A stretch of DNA of 8,619 bases from NCBI GenBank assembly GCA_021844725.1, contig JAKBSX010000079.1, forward strand, positions 1-8,619, given 5' to 3'. How positions within the stretch are numbered: position 1 is the first letter of the stretch; every line of letters starts with the position of its first letter. Under the pieces are notes generated by a model that was not told the origin of the DNA, did no database searches, and was given only the letters and a program-made list of their open reading frames with translations. This DNA is from Actinomycetes bacterium. Lineage in GTDB: Bacteria > Actinomycetota > Acidimicrobiia > Acidimicrobiales > Acidimicrobiaceae. Both the position numbers and the translations under genes were made by a program. Below, in pieces: positions 6,489 to 8,619 of this stretch.

Positions 6489-7184
6489 ATGGGCTCGCTC
6501 CCTAACGCGTCGGCTGCTCCGGTCGGTGAGCACGGTCTTATAAGGGTGCTAATAGTTGATGACCACGCTTTGGTGCGTGAGGGTACGGTCCAGCTACTGG
6601 AGCGCGAGTCGGATATTGCGGTGGTGGGCCAGGCTTCCACAGGGGTACAGGCAAACCTGTTAATGGACCGCCTTGGTATGGACGTGCTGCTTTTGGACGT
6701 GAATCTTCCTGATATAAGTGGCCTTGAAGTTGCCAAGCTTGCCGCGGCTAAACACCCTACAATTAGGGTTTTGATTGTAAGCGCTTACGATGACTATGCC
6801 TATGTGGCTGAGGCGATCGAGTTGGGGGTTGCGGGCTATCTTCTAAAGACCGCAACTGGTAGGGAGCTGGTGGATGCGGTCAGGACAGTTGCAGCTGGTG
6901 ATTTTGTGCTGAGTGGTTCGGTGGCGATGCGATTTGCAGGTCGAAGGCAACCTAGTCATGGCAGAGATGAGGCCAAACTCACACCCAGGGAAGTCGATAT
7001 TTTGCGACTGATAGGAAAGGGAATGAGTAATAAGGCGATTGCTGGCAGTTTGGGACTTACATTGCGGACGGTAGAGGGGTATGTTTCAAATGTGCTTGCC
7101 AAGCTCCATGTGTCATCGAGGACCGAAGCTGCTCTGTATGCATTGAGCAAGCACCTGATTCCACTCAACGAAGACGATGAATAG
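6489..7184 (+). CDS. NarL/FixJ-family response regulator
   Basis: A 231-residue DNA-binding response regulator. The receiver domain spans about 18-135 and shows the acidic pair in LIVDDHALVREG (D24, D25), the phospho-acceptor D70 in DVLLLDVNLPD, S98 in LIVSAYDDYAY, and the conserved lysine K120 in GYLLKTA. After a linker, the LuxR-type helix-turn-helix domain runs from LTPREVDILRLIGKGMS (164-180) through NKAIAGSLGLTLRTVEGYVS (181-200) to KLHVSSRTEAALYA. All phosphorylation residues are present, so it should be activated by a kinase, almost certainly the one encoded immediately downstream, and then bind its target promoter as a dimer. The first 17 residues are a non-conserved leader; the ATG at 6489 lacks a clear ribosome site. 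The stop overlaps the kinase start by 8 nt. Target genes are not evident; the operon's own upstream region is the default guess. Confidence 0.93.
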   Translation: MGSLPNASAAPVGEHGLIRVLIVDDHALVREGTVQLLERESDIAVVGQASTGVQANLLMDRLGMDVLLLDVNLPDISGLEVAKLAAAKHPTIRVLIVSAYDDYAYVAEAIELGVAGYLLKTATGRELVDAVRTVAAGDFVLSGSVAMRFAGRRQPSHGRDEAKLTPREVDILRLIGKGMSNKAIAGSLGLTLRTVEGYVSNVLAKLHVSSRTEAALYALSKHLIPLNEDDE

Positions 7185-8619
7185 ACCGACTCATGCTGAC
7201 TATGTAGCCGTACTTCGTGGCGCTCTGCATCCTCCACTTAGGGACGCCCGGTTTTGGGTTCTTCAGGGGTCGGTTATTTTTATAGCAGCTCTCCACTTAT
7301 TGGTGGATATTTACTACTCCAATTTTTCTGCGTTCCCTGGTGGAATTCCGGTAGCTCTTCTAATAATTCCAGTGTGCTATTCTGCACTGCGGTACGGACT
7401 TTCAGGATCGGCCGCCACTGCGATGTGGGCCAGCATCCTTTGGCTTCCAGACCTGCTTCTTCCTCACGACATGGGGCACTCCGGCAGTGATCTTGTCAAT
7501 TTGCTATTGGTAGACGGAGTCGGCTTTTTTGTAGGCCAAAATGTGGAAGCCGAGAGGGTAGCAAATGCAAGGGTGGAAACAGCTGCTCAGGAACTGTCGA
7601 TGACCGAACAGCGTTATAGACAGTTATTCAATACCAACATCTCCCCGATTCTAATTTTGAATAATTTTGGGATAATCATCAACGCCAACCTGGCGGCACT
7701 CGATCTCTTCGGTGAGGATTTGATTGGAAGAGAAGGTTCTGTGGTGTTGGGTGAGGAGATCCGTGGTGGAGATCAGACTATAACAGTTGGTGGAAGTCGC
7801 AACTATAGGTTGAATCTGATGGAGATAGCCAGCGACAGAGACGAAGCCAAAGTCCAGATTGTTTTGGAAGATGTGACAAGGGAGTGGCTAGAGGGCCTGC
7901 GGATCCGGCGTTATGCTGATATGGTGGTAAAGGCTGAGGAGGATCAGCGCTTGCGTCTCTCAAGAGAGCTCCATGATGAACCACTTCAGGTGCTGATGCA
8001 CATTGCACGGCGTTTGGGGACTCTTGCCGAGGGTCAGGAACGTCCAGCTGAGTACTCCGATGCATTGGCTGAGTTGCGGGAGAATGTGTTGGATGCATCC
8101 AGAGGGCTTAGGGCTATAGCTACAGGTCTGCGGCCTCCGGCTCTTGATCAGTTGGGTTTGGTTCCTGCACTCAAGAGTCTGTTGGCGGAGCTGGAGGAGC
8201 AGTCAGGGATCTTGATTGATGTCAATGTTTTTGGAAACCAGGTTCGTTTGCCATCAGAGATCGAGTTGGGTGCCTTTCGAATAGTTCAGGAATCTGCCAG
8301 CAACGCGGTCCGGCATTCCGGGGCCACTTTTCTTTCGGTTTCGGTAAAATTTGCTACAGAGGCACTAGAACTTGAAATATCAGATAATGGTCGGGGATTC
8401 GATCCGGAGATGTTTGACAATTACGATTCCGGTCATCTGGGAATGGTTGGAATGCATGAACGAGCCAGATCGTTGGGCGGCCAGTTGAATGTGTATTCTT
8501 TTCTGAACGGTGGGGCCAAGTTGACCTCTCCTCTCCCTAAAGGAAGAGGATTCATGAAGAACCAGCAGCTCACGCCACCAGCCCTTCAGAGAGTTGACGC
8601 TTCGCTGGGCCGCTGTGCT
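7177..8619 (+). CDS. Membrane-anchored sensor histidine kinase (HisKA_3 type), frame open at window end
   Basis: The frame starts at ATG 7177, inside the end of the response-regulator gene (8-nt overlap), and runs 481 codons to the window edge. The N-terminus has three to four membrane helices within residues 28-122 (VLQGSVIFIAALHLLVDIYY, IPVALLIIPVCYSALRYG, a helix near 80-96, LVNLLLVDGVGFFVG). A linker and a PAS-like domain follow (about 144-235, RQLFNTNISPILILNNFGII). The dimerisation and phosphotransfer helix has the H-box RLSRELHDEPLQ with H266 and the HDxxxQ phosphatase residues D267 and Q271. The ATPase domain shows IVQESASNAVRH (N376), ISDNGRGFDP (D403, G405, G407) and GHLGMVGMHERA (419-430). 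It should autophosphorylate and pass phosphate to D70 of the upstream regulator; the ligand is unknown. After GGAKLTSPLP (445-454) the residues no longer match a kinase end. One extra base in the CCC at 8535-8537 would create a TAA at 8538-8540, so the true end may be there. Confidence 0.92.
   Translation, partial: MNRPTHADYVAVLRGALHPPLRDARFWVLQGSVIFIAALHLLVDIYYSNFSAFPGGIPVALLIIPVCYSALRYGLSGSAATAMWASILWLPDLLLPHDMGHSGSDLVNLLLVDGVGFFVGQNVEAERVANARVETAAQELSMTEQRYRQLFNTNISPILILNNFGIIINANLAALDLFGEDLIGREGSVVLGEEIRGGDQTITVGGSRNYRLNLMEIASDRDEAKVQIVLEDVTREWLEGLRIRRYADMVVKAEEDQRLRLSRELHDEPLQVLMHIARRLGTLAEGQERPAEYSDALAELRENVLDASRGLRAIATGLRPPALDQLGLVPALKSLLAELEEQSGILIDVNVFGNQVRLPSEIELGAFRIVQESASNAVRHSGATFLSVSVKFATEALELEISDNGRGFDPEMFDNYDSGHLGMVGMHERARSLGGQLNVYSFLNGGAKLTSPLPKGRGFMKNQQLTPPALQRVDASLGRCA
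8554..8619 (+). CDS. Possible start of a further gene, product not recognised
   Basis: An ATG at 8554 is preceded by AAAGGAAGAGG (8539-8549), a strong ribosome binding site at proper spacing, and the 22 visible codons are open to the window edge. The frame is the same as that of the sensor kinase as given, so it could simply be the kinase tail. The strong ribosome site, and the fact that kinase homology ends just before it, make a separate gene plausible. The visible residues (MKNQQLTPPALQRV and onward) suggest no family. Confidence 0.3.
   Translation, partial: MKNQQLTPPALQRVDASLGRCA

Noticed and set aside
7254..7490. 78-codon plus-strand open frame.
   Set aside because: A shadow of the kinase membrane-anchor region in another frame, with serine/cysteine-rich atypical composition.
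7778..8098. 106-codon minus-strand open frame.
   Set aside because: Fully antisense to the histidine kinase PAS and H-box region, whose motifs are unambiguous.

Overview
The window looks like bacterial DNA of moderate GC content (about half, by eye), most probably from an actinobacterium. A low-to-moderate-GC member such as an acidimicrobial lineage would fit. The support is indirect: the style of the heme A synthase, a two-helix membrane protein of a type I recall from actinobacterial genomes, and a NarL-type response regulator with a HisKA_3 kinase. No marker gene is present, so the taxonomy is tentative.

Layout. (1) 2-3225, plus strand: a tight three-gene operon. It holds the C-terminal part of a hydantoinase/acetone-carboxylase A-type (HyuA) subunit, a complete HyuB-type subunit, and a small double-CxxC protein resembling the gamma subunit of acetone-carboxylase-like enzymes. 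Spacing is 9 nt between the first two genes and a 1-nt TAATG overlap between the last two. Together they look like an ATP-dependent carboxylase or hydrolase for a ketone, lactam or hydantoin-like substrate. (2) 3226-3374: a gap with a perfect 17-bp palindrome just before the next gene. (3) 3375-4120, plus strand: a broken cytochrome P450. It has one frameshift just before the C-helix WxxxR region and ends inside helix I, so the heme-cysteine half is missing. (4) 4093-5040, minus strand: a heme A synthase (CtaA/COX15). It covers about the full family length and keeps all four heme-ligand histidines, but an in-frame amber codon and two frameshifts interrupt it. Its 3' end overlaps the P450 remnant tail to tail. 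(5) 5092-5122: a strong hairpin. (6) 5160-5747, minus strand: an intact two-helix membrane protein of unknown function. (7) 5748-6488: about 740 bp without a convincing gene. (8) 6489-8619, plus strand: a two-component pair, a NarL/FixJ response regulator overlapping by 8 nt a membrane-anchored PAS/HisKA_3 sensor kinase. The kinase frame stays open to the window end, though its natural stop may lie at about 8538-8540, followed by a new gene at 8554.

How it fits together. The carboxylase-like operon is the only intact metabolic unit. The P450 and heme A synthase form a decayed zone between it and the intact membrane and signalling genes. Several lesions are single-base indels, some in short homopolymer runs, so sequencing error is a real alternative for individual frameshifts. 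It cannot explain the loss of the P450 C-terminal half. I found no CRISPR array, tRNA, rRNA, transposase or attachment site. The candidate for something less well described is the carboxylase-like operon with its unusually small zinc-type subunit.
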